A stretch of 64,000 nucleotides of DNA from Nautilus pompilius (Eukaryota; Mollusca; Cephalopoda; Nautilida; Nautilidae), in NCBI GenBank assembly GCA_018389105.1, contig JACATO010001117.1, positions 806,001 to 870,000 of the forward strand, in the 5' to 3' direction. Positions 52,325-63,477 of the stretch are shown one piece after another. Position numbers and translations under genes: made by a program. Numbering within the stretch: the first letter of the stretch is position 1; each line of letters starts with the position of its first letter. Below the pieces are notes generated by a model that was not told the DNA's origin, ran no database searches, and saw nothing but the letters and a program-made list of their open reading frames with translations.

Positions 52325-53000
52325 TTAATCCCCTTCGAAGTAGGCCCCTTGTGCCTCCACACACTTAGCCCAGCAATCCTTCCACTGTTGGAAGCACGGC
52401 TGGAATGCTTCTTCCCAAATGGCGCTCAGCTCCGCCGTCGCATTCCGCATGATGTCCTCTCGGCTCTCAAAGCGGGAGCCTTTCAGTGGCATCTTCATTT
52501 TTGGAAACAACCAGAAGTCAGAAGGAGCCATGTCTGGAGAGTAGGGAACCTGGTGAATGAGCGAAATGCCTTTCTTTGCCTAGAAACCTTGGATCAGCTG
52601 CGACGAATGAGCCGGGGCGTTGTCATGATGCAGCTGCCAGTTTTGCGAGGCCCACAGATCTGGTCTCTTGTGCCGAACTGCATCACGAAGACGTCGGAGG
52701 ACTTCCTGATAGTACTCCTTTGTTACTGTTTGTCCTTCTGGTGCGTATTCGTGATGCACAACGCCTCGGTAGTCGAAGAAAACAGTCAACATCACCTTGA
52801 TTATTCTCCGGACCTTGGCGACGTTGGGTGCTTCCACTGTGATGACTGAGCTTTAGTTTCCGGGTCGTACCCGTACACCTACGCCTCATCTCCAGTTATC
52901 ACGGTATTATGCAACTCAGGATCCCTGTTGGCAGTATCCAGCAAGCCCGCCCAAAACCACGCATGAAGGTATGTATGCTGCTCCACTATGCACACCTCTG
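52325..53000 (-). pseudogene. Mariner (D34D) transposase remnant
   Basis: Minus-strand frames read LLDTANRDPELHNTVITGDEA (first catalytic Asp in TGDE), VYGYDPETKAQSSQWK, VMLTVFFDYRGVVHHEYAPE, WQLHHDNAPAHSS (second Asp), YSPDMAPSDFWLFPK (third Asp) and a C-terminus ending GAYFEGD. The second and third Asp are 34 residues apart, the D34D signature. Two in-frame TAG codons (52879-52881, replacing the W after GDEA, and 52580-52582) and a frameshift near 52815-52830 inactivate it. The helix-turn-helix N-terminal domain is absent. All three catalytic aspartates survive. Confidence 0.93.
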
Positions 53001-53036
53001 CCTCCCTAACATCATTACTTCCCACGGGAAAAAATA

Positions 53037-53064
53037 AAGTCGGATAATTTTTCGACACACTTCG
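53037..53064 (-). repeat. Mariner terminal inverted repeat, right
   Basis: Reverse complement begins CGAAGTGTGTCGAAAAAT, matching the left repeat at 24 of 28 positions. It is followed by TA. Confidence 0.9.
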
Positions 53065-53778
53065 TACATTAGTTTGAACTGGTCTCAATGAATGTATTGC
53101 TACCTAAAACTCTTCGCTCCGGACCAAATATTGAGGCTGAAATGAGCAGTATAAATGAGAGAGTGGGATAACCAAACCCGGAGAAGGCACTCTTTACAGG
53201 TAATTTCAAGTTTGAGCTGTTTGGCAATAAACTACGGCAGTTTGCTTGAAGGCGGACCTGGGAGAGCGGTATAAGAGTCAGTGCACGACAGCTACAGCGA
53301 ACGTATATCGCTGGATCAATACGAGGGTGGAGCTGCATATCAGCCGAGAGTGTCGGATTTTTGCATAAAATCGAAGGTATACTGAGTGCCTACAGGTACA
53401 GACAGGTTTCCCTCTATGATGCCAGTCCCTCGGGAAGACATCTCATTAGGCAGGGATTCCTATTCTAATAATACAGTGACTCCCAAGCTCACAGTTTTCT
53501 ACCACATTGGCTATGCGGAACGTAGAAACTGATGGAACACTCACAGAGATGCCCTGACCTGTACGAAAGTCCTGATATGGACATCATCATGGCTATATGG
53601 GGTTATATGACTAATGAGAAAGTCAAACAGAAACCAGACATCTTGGATGAATTGTGGAAAGTGCTACAGGATATTTGGAAGAACTCTCCGCAGTCACAGA
53701 TCGATAGCCTGTATGGGAGCACGAAAACAGTGTCGTGCTCTTTATGAAGCGAAAGGCTCACATTCCAAATACCAATGA

Positions 53779-56700
53779 ACTGTACAACGTATTCGTTTTA
53801 TTTTTTTTATATCTTCTGTAATAACGCATTGTGTATGTATTATTATACCTGTCTTTCAGTTTTAATTACTCATTTTTTGTGCATATCCTGTGTGTGTTTC
53901 CATAATTATTTCCAGTACTGTTATTAGACTTTGGTGGAGAGAATTAGTCTTCTTGAATACAAATTTCGACTATTTTAGTTATGTTTATGCGGATAGAATT
54001 TTTTTCTATCCTGGAGAAATAATGAACGATTTAAAATTATCCGTAAATTAATATTCCACACTAAAGAGAACTTCAGGAGAATATTTAGGAACTTTGATTC
54101 TGGTGCATAAATATTTTTTTTTTGTTTTGAAAAGTATAGATAAAAGAATATTTAAAAACAAGTTGCCAAGTAAAGTAGATTAAAGATTTGCTTCCCAAAT
54201 TTGTAATATAGTTTAACATTCATTTTAAAATGGTGATTCCACTCAAAGACAAAAGAAAGTTCGACTGAATTTGGAAAAAAAAAAAAATTAACATAAATAT
54301 ACTGCCCCGAGGTGAAAAACAACTTTATACACAATATAAGGTTTTAAAATCTGACAAAAAATTTATAATTTTAAAATCTCCAACATTTATATATTTAGGG
54401 TCGATTTGTTTGTTTATTATGTACATGTTATATTTATTTGTTCCGGAGTTCAAATCTGCGAAATAAATTAAAAAACTTGCATTTCTTTTTTTTTGCCTTT
54501 TAACAAATGAAATGCATCGTATTGGGATTAGAAAAGTCGAAGCAACTCTCGAAGAAATTGCAAAGTGTAGGCCTGCGATCTCTCGGATTATCAATGGTGC
54601 TCTAATCCGGACTTCTCACATCGTTGGCAGGTATTTCTTCGATTGCCGAAGTAAAATTTCTCTTGATCGTTTGTCTCCTCCTTGTCTCAAGAAGCCGATG
54701 AGTTTGATATATATATATATTGGATGTGTGCGGGACTCAGGGGAACAATATCCGCTTTTCTTGAAAAACGCTGATAGCATCCACGCCGATATTTCTCCAG
54801 ACCCACGTGTGTCCAGAGGACGTGAATTGGTAAAAATCTGAAAAAAACTACAAAACCGACAGTATATATATATAAGGAGTCGTAGCAGCAGGGGAGAGAG
54901 ATGCATCGATTACATCTGTTATCCAAACCCTGAGCACTTTCCTACCTAAACAAACAAATTATATTGTATAGACCCGGCCGTCTTCGAATCGGCCAATATT
55001 TTTCCTTAACCACTCGTCTCGTAAATAAGAAAATATCTCGGCTACCATCTGTTTTTATGGCATTAAGCTTATTACGAAAAATAGTCTGCGCCTACTTGGC
55101 ATAATTTTGTCGCGCTGACGTTGATTTAACATGTACATCAAAGGCAGATTTATGATGATATTCAAATTAGTATGGCAGTGATCTATATACATTGTCATCC
55201 TAAGCAATTTTCTGAATTACTGTTAATGTGAAAAATAAGATGAAGATTTCAGTATTTAATTTTAAAAAGTTAAAGGAGATTCCAGCTACAGTTTCCGTCC
55301 TATAATAACTTCGTTGTTTTGAACTCTTTGAAAAGGAAATGGAAAAAAAAAATAAATTGTGTTTTTTAGTTACCTTCGCTGAACTTAAAGATGCCGGGGC
55401 CTCTTTTTGTTTTTTGTTTTTTTTTTTTATGTTTTCAGCTGGGCTTTGGTGGTGACAACAAAATACCTTTCCGTCGTGCATCTTTACAGCGAAGCGGTCG
55501 AAATTTAATTAGATGAGTTTTTTGTTTGTTTCTTTTCTCCTTCTTGAACAGGATTAAGTCAGCCATTACGTTTGTCAACCACTTCTTTATCAACATAATG
55601 AGGTCAGAATCCCGACCCTGCCGCCATCAACATTCACGGGGCCCCCAGTTCAAAGAATCCCACCCCCACCAAACATAAACCTTGGAATGCAAACACTGAC
55701 GGCTACAGTATTAGTACGGTTATGGTTACTGCTAAGTGTTGAAAAATTTACGCCTCTGGTCCTAATGGCTAATGTACATCGGCGAGACGTTTGTCACCAG
55801 GGTTCCCTCAGCTCGTTAATTCTTGGCTCAAGACTCCGGCAGTTCTATTCTAGGCTGGCTGAGGAGTAGGGAAGGGAGAATTTAGTAAACCGTGATAGTA
55901 CGGGGGTTATGCCCTCTCCGTGGGTGGTACACGAGGGAAGAGCTGAATAGAGCGTTCATTGACCCTTCTGGAAGGTGAGGTGGATACAAGGCTCAGTGAC
56001 GACTCTAGGAATGATTATCGATACATTCACGAAATGCGACAACTCCCTGACCATCACTCAGAATATAAAGATATTTAATACAACTCCTCTTGCTCGTTAA
56101 TGTATGTCTTTTAAATAACTATGAAAATAGTAAATCAAACTAGTACCGTAGTAAACTCAACCACCACGAAGGTATTCGGCTTTAATGACTGACAAGAGAC
56201 CAGCTCGATTTGGCATTTGCTATTTTTTAAAATATTTAATCGCTGATAAGTATCACGTAAAGAGAGCGATCTGGTTCTTTATGTCAGCCATTATAGATGA
56301 AGTAAAGATAACTTTTCATCTAACGCATGCGCGTAGTTAAAATGACCTGAAGCGCATGCGTCGCAGGTTCTTCACTCACGTGTTACTGATGAGGTCAATA
56401 ACGTTCACTTCTGGAACAGCTGATTGCACTAGACGAATAATGTGATCTTGGTTACTGCCCAACAAGACGGGTTTACCAATTTCTCTTTTGAATGTAATAT
56501 GTAACCGACATATTGGAAGAACACGTGATTTTAACTGGGAGGACAGTACACGCAACCTAGCGACTAATTACGCATACAAGGAAATTAATTTTCACCTATT
56601 TACTCGCTTTAATAAATCATTCTTTTAACAATGCTACCAGCTCGAATCTACCCTCTAAGTCTAACCCCACCCAATCTCCTATTGTACAGCATTTATTTAT

Positions 56701-57113
56701 CACGCAATAACTGTATCTCATGATCATTTCTAGTTATGTTATAAAAATTAACGACGGCTTGTTTTATAAAGTCTGATTCATCCCTGAATAACAGCACTGA
56801 TTGCCGAGCGCTGACAATCTTAGAAACTATGTGACTTAATCTGTCTTCCCTGGTTCTAATCAATCTTTTATGAAATAAAATTGGTGCAACGGACTTCTTT
56901 TTCAAGCTTTTATTTACTCACCAATTTATTTAATTCTGTTAAACGTTTTGACAACAAACGCCCGTGAGGACGTTCGTACATTGCCAGCGGGAAAAGCCAA
57001 GCTAGTGAAACAGTATGTCCTTAAAACATGCGACCTTGTTTCTTCACCACAATTAGAGTGGAAGCGAAAGGATTTATAACTTAAGTTGGTCGAGTTTGGG
57101 TACACTGGTCGTC
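53779..57113. other. AT-rich DNA
   Basis: TA tract near 54704-54719, T- and A-runs. No gene, RNA or repeat family is recognised. Confidence 0.4.
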
Positions 57114-57285
57114 ATCTCTCTCTCTCTTCATCTCTCTCTCTTCATCGTCTCTCTCTCTCCTCTCTCTCTCTCTCTCTTCATCTCTCTCTCTCTCCTCTTC
57201 ATCTCTCTCTCTATATATACTAACGTCATCTCTCTCTCTCTCTTCATCTCTCTCTCTCCATCTCTCTCTATATATACTAACGTCA

Positions 57286-57317
<32 letters not shown>

Positions 57318-57396
57318 TCATCGTTCTCTCTCTTCATCTCTCTCTCTTTCTCTTCATCTCTCTCTCTCTCTCATTTCTCTCTCTTCATCGTTCTCT

Positions 57397-57436
<40 letters not shown>

Positions 57437-57855
57437 ATCTCTCTCTCTCTTCTCTTCATCTCTCTCTCTCTCTCTCATTTCTCTCTCTTCATCGTTCTCT
57501 CTCTCCATCTCTCTCTATATATATACTAACGTCCTCTCTCTCTCTCTCTGCATCTCTCTCTCTTCATCGTTCTCTCTCTCATCTCTCTCTCTCTCTTTCT
57601 CTTCATCTCTCTCTCTCTCTCATTTCTCTCTCTTCATCGTTCTCTCTCTCCATCTCTCTCTCTATATATATACTAACGTCCTCTCTCTCTCTCTCTCTCT
57701 GCATCTCTCTCTCTTCATCGTTCTCTCTCTTCATCTCTCTCTCTCTTTCTCTTCATCTCTCTCTCTCTCTCATTTCTCTCTCTTCATCGTTCTCTCTCTC
57801 CATCTCTCTCTATATATATACTAACGTCCTCTCTCTCTCTCTCTCTCTCTCTCCC
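57114..57855. repeat. CT-rich satellite with ~147-bp higher-order period
   Basis: CT tracts are interrupted by CTTCATC, CTTCATCGTT and TATATATACTAACGTC. The AACGTC marker begins at 57230, 57279, 57528, 57675 and 57823. The last three are spaced 147 and 148 bp, and the sequence between them is almost the same. It is the reverse orientation of the family at 45.2 kb. Its serine/leucine-rich long ORF is an artefact of the repeat. Confidence 0.92.
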
Positions 57856-59613
57856 TTCCAACTTATATGTAAATCTGTACAGACGCGACGCAACAACCCA
57901 ATGAGAATGGCTGTCGTTTGGAATATTAATTAAACCCTAATAAAGCTGATCTGTTTGCAGTGAAGAAAGAGTAACCTTTACATCATCATTAATGACTTTT
58001 GTAAAGAACCAAAACAAACAACATCTTTAATGTTCCTGTTATCTTTCATATTTTAACGCCATGTAAGTAGCGCGCTAATCTGACCCGTTGATTTTCCATG
58101 TCAGCAGTCAAAGATGGATTTTCTTCCGGTGGCGCTAACAGTTCAGTCCTGTATTTTGCAGACTTTCTATTAAAGGAAACGGAAACTTTCTTGTTTCTTT
58201 CTTGCGTCCTGCCCTGCCTCTGACCGAGTGTTGTTTCCAGCGTTCTTCGTGGTTCCGAAGTGAAAAAAAAAATTAAAAGAGAGAAGCGCCAAACCTGCCT
58301 TAGAAATGGCAAGAACCCCCCCAATACATTTATTACAGCATCTTGGTCGCTTTCCAATTAAGCGAAAAGATTCCGAACAGGGGAAAAAACCCGCCCTTCG
58401 AAAGCTTTTCCGGTGAGAAGAAAGCCATGGACAAGCGGTATCGTCGAGTCCGAGTCCTCCGCTCGTGCCACGACCAGTCTGAGAGCCTTTCTCCCGTAGC
58501 CATTCCTCTGCTTCCGACGTTTATGCTACACTTCTGACAGCGGCTCCGCTCCTTCCATGCGAATTATTCACTAATAAAGCCGCTGCCGTCTGGGTGGCGT
58601 GGCGAGATGGCCCCGGCTGGTTTCACCCTCGCGAAGCGAGAGACCGGTGGTTTTATTGGGGCAGCGGCCGTCTGCACTCGACCCCCGCCGTACGCCACCG
58701 CAAATCAACCGAAACAAAGCTGTCAAAACCCCATCTAGGATCAGGCAGCAGCGAAGATTTTCAAGTTCGCCTTCGATCCGATCGGCATCGCACACACGAG
58801 TTAAATTAAGCAGAGAGAAGCTGTCGTCTCTACTCCGGTACCGACGACCTTATATATATACTTTTCCAGCCAGGGTTCGATCTCGTCTAAAATGGCCCGT
58901 TTACTGTGTGAGCGAGGAGAGATATCGAGGCTTACAGGCTCAGATGTCCCGCTCTGTTAAACTGAATATCCGATTATTTTTCAATAAGATGGATTAACGT
59001 AAATATCCAGGGAATTACCAAAAAAAACACCCCCCCACACATACACACACAAAAAACATAGCATAATATGGACCCCACGCCCCAGCTATTAAATAGTTTT
59101 ATCTATCTTAAACTAAACAATTTTTTTTTTCTGATAACTTCCCTCTACCATTAATTTCGAGGTGAATTTACACTAAGTTCAAACTGCGAAGAATTTGCAA
59201 TCATCTGATGACCGACACCACAGTTCCCCTATTAGAGAGACCACTAACAACTTCGTGGCAACACGACCATAGTAATGACGTTTGGCCCCGCGTCATAGCT
59301 GTGCAAAACTGGGCGCTTGTCTTGGCGTTTGTACTGTTCACGGCGTCACCACTTTTAGCAAAAATTGCATAAAAATAAACGATCGCTGCATCGGAAGTGA
59401 AAGCAGAAAGAGGGAAAAAAACAAACAATAGTTATGTTATTTCTTATATACATCGCGAAGTTTGCGATCATCAATTTCTCGCAATGAAACCAAACCGTAG
59501 ATAGCGGTGCCATGTCACGATCCCATGGACTCTGGGACTTCAGTTATCTGTGCAGGAGAACACGTCGACTGACTGATTTGGATTTCAATGTTTAAAGACG
59601 GTTTTCTCTGCAG
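57856..59613. other. Mixed DNA with GC-rich patches
   Basis: GC-richer stretches at 58.05-58.25 and 58.4-58.9 kb have short ORFs on both strands without domains. Hairpin CTCGC-GAA-GCGAG at about 58629. A B-box-like AGGGTTCGATCTCG at about 58873-58886 may be a degraded SINE head. Confidence 0.35.
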
Positions 59614-59671
59614 GTTATTCAAGCATTTCCGCCTGGAATAAGAAACGTCTCGGTTAAACAGCGCGTTTCAG
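59614..59671 (+). other. Candidate 58-nt exon, possibly 5' untranslated
   Basis: Strong acceptor (GTTTTCTCTGCAG) at 59613/59614 and a good donor (TTTCAG|GTGAGA) at 59671/59672. It lies 84 bp before the next candidate start codon, so it could be a 5' untranslated exon of the same transcript. Confidence 0.25.
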
Positions 59672-59755
59672 GTGAGAGCTGATCAACCGTGAAATTTTTG
59701 TCGATGTTTGTTTACCCCCAAAAGAAACATCAAATTTTTTTTTTTTTTACCATAA

Positions 59756-59866
59756 ATGAAGACTGACGCCCCAAAAGTGCAGACTTGCAACGTTTTCGCT
59801 TATATTAGTAGAATTCTGCTGGTGGCCGGTTTATCAAAGGGATTCGCAGGGGAAAGAAGAGAGAAG
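59756..59866 (+). CDS. Candidate first coding exon with signal-like start
   Basis: ATG at 59756 opens 37 codons in phase 0 to a textbook donor, GAGAAG|GTGAGT. The peptide starts MKTDAPKVQTCNVFAYISRI and continues LLVAGLSKGFAGERREK. The hydrophobic stretch FAYISRILLVAGL resembles a signal or anchor sequence, though the N-terminal part is long. The intron side runs into a stop within seven codons, so splicing is needed. The -3 base is T, a weak start context. Strong acceptors downstream at 62794 and 63478 could supply later exons; from 63478 phase 0 gives GEPGGAC then stop. No family is recognised. Confidence 0.3.
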
Positions 59867-60094
59867 GTGAGTGACTTCCCTTCATAATTATAGAAAATGA
59901 AAAATTAAAGAGTATATTCGCTTTATCGTTCGTTCGTTTCCAGTTGTTTTCATTAATCCCCCGGATTATTCTTCCTCGCTTTCTGTTTGGTTAGCGTTTA
60001 CTGACAAATGTACGCGGCGGTGATTAAGGACTTGTGTCTGTTCCTATAACCTATGAAATTATCATCAGTAATGATTTATGTTCTTAATAAAGAT

Positions 60095-60400
60095 ACGTGT
60101 AGGCGGCGCGGTAGTCCAGTGGTTAGGTTACCGAACTGCCTGGGTGAAGGGCACAAGGCCGAGATTGGTTCGATTTGGAATATCTCTTTAGCATGGTTTC
60201 TTCTCTCCCAGCGGGCCACGTGTGTTTATTTATGGTTCTCCGATTTTATCCCACGTCTGAAATTGGAAGCTTGTAGTGTGAACGTTTGCTGCGGTAGGTA
60301 TACGACTGATTCTGTCTTCCTCCGCTGGTTCGAAGAAAGAAGGAACAAGGTTAAACGTACCGTTGAAAAACAGATACACGTTAATAGTTAATAACTTTGG
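60095..60400 (+). repeat. tRNA-headed SINE, plus strand
   Basis: Head GGCGGCGCGGTAGTCCAGTG has an A-box-like part followed by GTTAGGTTACC. The B-box-like GATTGGTTCGATTTGG is near 60160-60176. The core TCTCCGATTTTATCCCACGT (from 60237) is a diverged form of that at 43561. A shared TGCGGTAGG block is near 60289, and the tail is GAAGAAAGAAGGAA. This is the most complete copy in this orientation. Confidence 0.7.
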
Positions 60401-60754
60401 AGAAAAACCTTTAAAATACGACTACGAATAAAAGATCTGAAATATATTCTTCAAATTCCCTCTTAGCCATATTAATTTTATCTTTAAACGAATTTCTATG
60501 GAGAACTAAAAGATCATCTTTACGCGGCATTGTTTGTCCTTCGTCTTTAATGTTCCGTAAATGCCAAGTAAAGGTGATCATTTGGTCTTATTCAACAACC
60601 CTTAAAGACGAAATAAGGATTACTTCTCGACTAGTTATTGTCCTCTTTTGTTACCAGTATCTTAGTCTATAATCTTCCTTAGTGCTTTTATAAAATCCGA
60701 TATTCCCTTCAACCATTGTGGAAGCTTGGATGTTTGTCTTTTTTAGAAAAAAAA

Positions 60755-61032
60755 TACAGAAATGGCGATGGAATGAGGATTTGAACCTAGTCTGCGACGT
60801 ATGATTTTTTTTGCAGTGGGCATCATATCTTTGTCTTCTGAAATAGCGAGATCAGCGCATAAGAACTGCAGTTCCATCTGTCACGCGAGACGTCAATGTA
60901 AATTGCAAAATAGTCCGCCAATGTACGGTGGCAGCCAAAATCACCGGATCGCCTCGTTTTCAAGTGTTCGTAAGTGTAATACAAGACAGAAATGCCCCCT
61001 GGCGAAGAATTTCTTGGATATTCATGGTGCTT
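60755..61032 (-). repeat. tRNA-like head plus body of a repeat
   Basis: On the minus strand a B-box-like AGGTTCAAATCCTC (about 60777-60790) lies near the end of this block. It adjoins the shared repeat end at 61033. Orientation of the whole element is uncertain. Confidence 0.3.
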
Positions 61033-61119
61033 CTGTAGTAAACGTAAAATTTATTTGCTTCCAAATTTATTAAATAAAATGTCTCCAATATAAAACGCAT
61101 TTATTTGATAACAACCCTC
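61033..61119. repeat. Dispersed repeat end, copy 1
   Basis: Shares CCAAATTTATTAAATAAA, TGTCTCCAA, a GCATTTATTTGAT block and the upstream GTAAAC...TTTATTTG with 63185-63271 in the same order and orientation. Probably the 3' end of one family of retroelement. Confidence 0.7.
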
Positions 61120-61425
61120 TGGATGTGTGGCTATAGGACAGCAAACCTTTAAAAGTGCACACTTAGTAATACTATTTTAAATAATAATAAAAAAAAATAC
61201 AAACGATAAACCACAAAGAAGACAACTGCTTCATCAACACGGCATTAGACATGGGAATAACTACACTTTACCAATACAAATTCAGGATTATTTTGCATAA
61301 TTTTGGCCACCACTGTAATCTACGCCCTAGAATGGAAATTACTCAGCAACAGACAAAAGAAAGATCAAATCCTTGTTTAGGTGCACAATTTTAAAAAAAA
61401 ACAACGTACTGAGCAGACAACAAGA

Positions 61426-61426
<1 letters not shown>

Positions 61427-61509
<83 letters not shown>

Positions 61510-61510
61510 G
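61427..61510. repeat. (ATT)n microsatellite
   Basis: Pure ATT array. It gives poly-Ile frames on both strands, which are not genes. Confidence 0.97.
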
Positions 61511-62793
61511 CACGTTTAGATTTTGCACCCTTTGACTGCCGTGGAGTTCTAAGTTCAATGCAGGCATTCATATTCTGGAATTGAATTTATTGGTCTAAGC
61601 GTCAAGGTCCAGACCCGAGAAGCCATTGCCACAAAGAATTGTTTGCTGAAGCACCTGACTGACCTCAGCAATGTAAGGAGATTCCGGTCGCAGAAAGAAA
61701 CAGATAGCGCACGCACTCTTGAGCTCTCAACGTCCCCAAAATAATCCTCGCCAGTGTAGATAGGATAAGGTTAACACAGTCGCTGCTTGATGATGCAATT
61801 AGTCAAATTGCTTAATTGTGTTTTTTTTCTGTAAACGTTCACTTCATTTTAAACTGATATTTTACTATTTTATTAGACCGGACGATACAGACGGCATAAG
61901 AGATGTCTGCTTCATAAGATCTGCCATCGGCTATTTACGTGAGAGGTCGTAACTGCGGCATCCTTAAATGATGATTTTAATCATTCTGTAATTTATCACG
62001 CACCAGCAGCGATTCTTGCGCATTCGAAACCGAATAATCCATCGCTTTGTTATTATATAATATAACAGTTTTGGCTAAGGTTTGGACTGAAATCGGTAAA
62101 GGATATTGTTCGTAAAATAGTCAAAAAACTAGAACATCAGGTGGGATAACGCCCCCGCCCAGCCCCCAAATTAAGAATGGTTTATTCCATATACAGGAGA
62201 AGAATAGCTCTTCAGTTTTTGCTACCTTCAGCCTAATCACAGTAATTCTAGTGCCCGACGTTAGGCTTTTAAGAACGAGAAGAAAGGGGATTAAGACTTT
62301 CTTGGACTGATTCGCATAAACACTGGTGTGAATAAATGGTGATGGGGTCGTGACGGTTACAGATGAAACCGCTTTCACTTCAGTAAAAAAAAAAAAAGAA
62401 GAAATCTATTTACTTTCATTATCATTTTTCTTGCTGAAGAATAAGAAGAGAGAGAGGGAGAGAGAAAGAGAAAAAAAACCTGTCCCATCTCAGCCAACAT
62501 AGATGGAGAATCTTATGCCGTTAAATCATCGAGCAGGATTTAAAATCACTTAACTGGTGGAAGACTACTCTCAATCTCTCTGCCGAAGCTTTTAGTCTAA
62601 TTTTGCTATATCTTCTCGCAACCCCGTTGTCAATAGAAACAGGAGGTTTGTTTGTTTCCTTTTGGACATCTGCATTGTCGCCGCAGTGTGTTTTAAACGT
62701 AATTCCCAGCTTAAGAGAAGATTCGAAGTGCATGTATCTTAAAAGTTAGAACAGATCGTTTGTGTGTTTTTTGTTGTTGTTATTTTCTTTTAG
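61511..62793. other. AT-rich DNA
   Basis: Short GA tract near 62448-62468. No gene is recognised. Confidence 0.4.
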
Positions 62794-62842
62794 TGATGTT
62801 ACCTTTAGAAGATGGAGACAGTAATGTCTGGAAGAGCAGAGT
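62794..62842 (+). CDS. Candidate exon start after strong acceptor
   Basis: A T-rich tract ending TTTTCTTTTAG gives a strong acceptor. The following phase-1 frame reads MLPLEDGDSNVWKSR, protein-like. No consensus donor follows and the frame runs on to a stop at 62943, so the 3' limit is arbitrary. Its phase fits the donor of the exon at 38845-39153, but joining them would need a 23-kb intron. Confidence 0.2.
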
Positions 62843-62989
62843 TAACCCCCCACCTGCTTTATTTTGCAACCGGAAAAAAAACAAAAAAAACACGAAAAGA
62901 AATAGTGTTCCGACTCGGCTCTGGCTACTTCGACAAGGTCTATAGATAAACACATCCCAGGTAAATTACCTGTCGATTTTTTGACCAGC

Positions 62990-63184
62990 AGTCCCCGGTG
63001 CAGAGGGAGTAGACCATTATCTGATCGTTAAGAGACAGTCGTAACAAGTGGCACACGAGGAAAGCGCACGATCACCTGAGGATTCCGCGGTGGCAGGGGT
63101 TCGATTACAGAAACAAGAAAATAAAACAGCAGCTCGAGAACTTCCGGCGCCAGAGCTGTTACTGAATAATTTCATAAAACTGAT
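62990..63184 (+). repeat. Degraded tRNA-like/SINE-like segment
   Basis: A B-box-like GGGGTTCGATTACAG lies at about 63097-63111, followed by A-rich and mixed sequence leading into the dispersed repeat end at 63185. Confidence 0.35.
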
Positions 63185-63271
63185 TTTGTAAACTGTGGAA
63201 TTTTATTTGTTTCCAAATTTATTAAATAAATGTCTCCAAGACAGCCTAATGCATTTATTTGATGGCAATCT
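63185..63271. repeat. Dispersed repeat end, copy 2
   Basis: Partner of 61033-61119: same blocks in the same order and strand. Upstream sequences of the two copies differ, so only the end is shared. Confidence 0.7.
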
Positions 63272-63477
63272 CTCTCTGCATGCAGTTACGGAGACGATAT
63301 AATTAAATCTTACGCTAATGAATTAACAATAGCGTATGGCTTGTAGTTGATATCGTTTTACATTTCTGTTTCAATTCCTTTTCTTATAAATAACAACAAA
63401 AAACCCATTTTTCTGAAAGAGATTACAATAATAAACAAACAAAAAAAAAAATTTTTTTTTTACTGCTTTTCTTGTAG

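Larger units (their letters stand above)
52260..53064 (-). mobile_element. Internally deleted mariner element with TIRs
   Basis: An 805-bp element bounded by 28-bp inverted repeats (52260-52287 and 53037-53064) matching at 24 of 28 positions. It is flanked by TA at 52258-52259 and 53065-53066, the mariner target duplication. It lies within the Tc1-like gene. Known intact mariners are about 1.3 kb, so roughly 0.5 kb is missing, corresponding to the N-terminal DNA-binding half of the transposase. The inserted strand is minus. Confidence 0.92.
51956..53778 (+). pseudogene. Tc1-like transposase gene, interrupted by mariner
   Basis: Starts MALEKKITDNNHIEIKV. ASRDLANDLATSTNV follows in other frames, ending at 52259. 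After the mariner insertion the Tc1 sequence resumes with LFTGNFKFELFGNKLRQF (the usual TDESKFELFG block, first Asp lost), then a degraded QDNDPKH region. It then continues with SPDMDIIMAIWGYMTNEKVK, LDELWKVLQDIWKNSPQ, IDSLYGS and, one frame on, QCRALYEAKGSHSKY before TGA at 53776. Removing the 805-bp insert and one TA leaves 1016 bp, about 338 codons, the normal Tc1 length. So it was a whole gene when mariner entered. Numerous stops and frameshifts make it dead. A possible right terminus (CCATAATTATTTCCAGTACTG, 53900-53920) lies downstream next to a TA; no matching left end was found. Confidence 0.9.

Noticed and set aside
52226..52849. 207-residue plus-strand ORF
   Set aside because: It is antisense to the mariner transposase remnant, whose minus-strand motifs are clear.
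53883..53922. Complete TIR pair for the outer Tc1 element
   Set aside because: Only a right-end candidate is visible; no left match lies upstream of 51956.
57096..57824. 242-residue serine/leucine-rich ORF, the longest in the window
   Set aside because: It is produced by CT repeats, which have no stop codon in two frames. The flanks are not coding-like.
61377..61584. Poly-isoleucine ORFs on both strands
   Set aside because: Artefacts of the ATT array.
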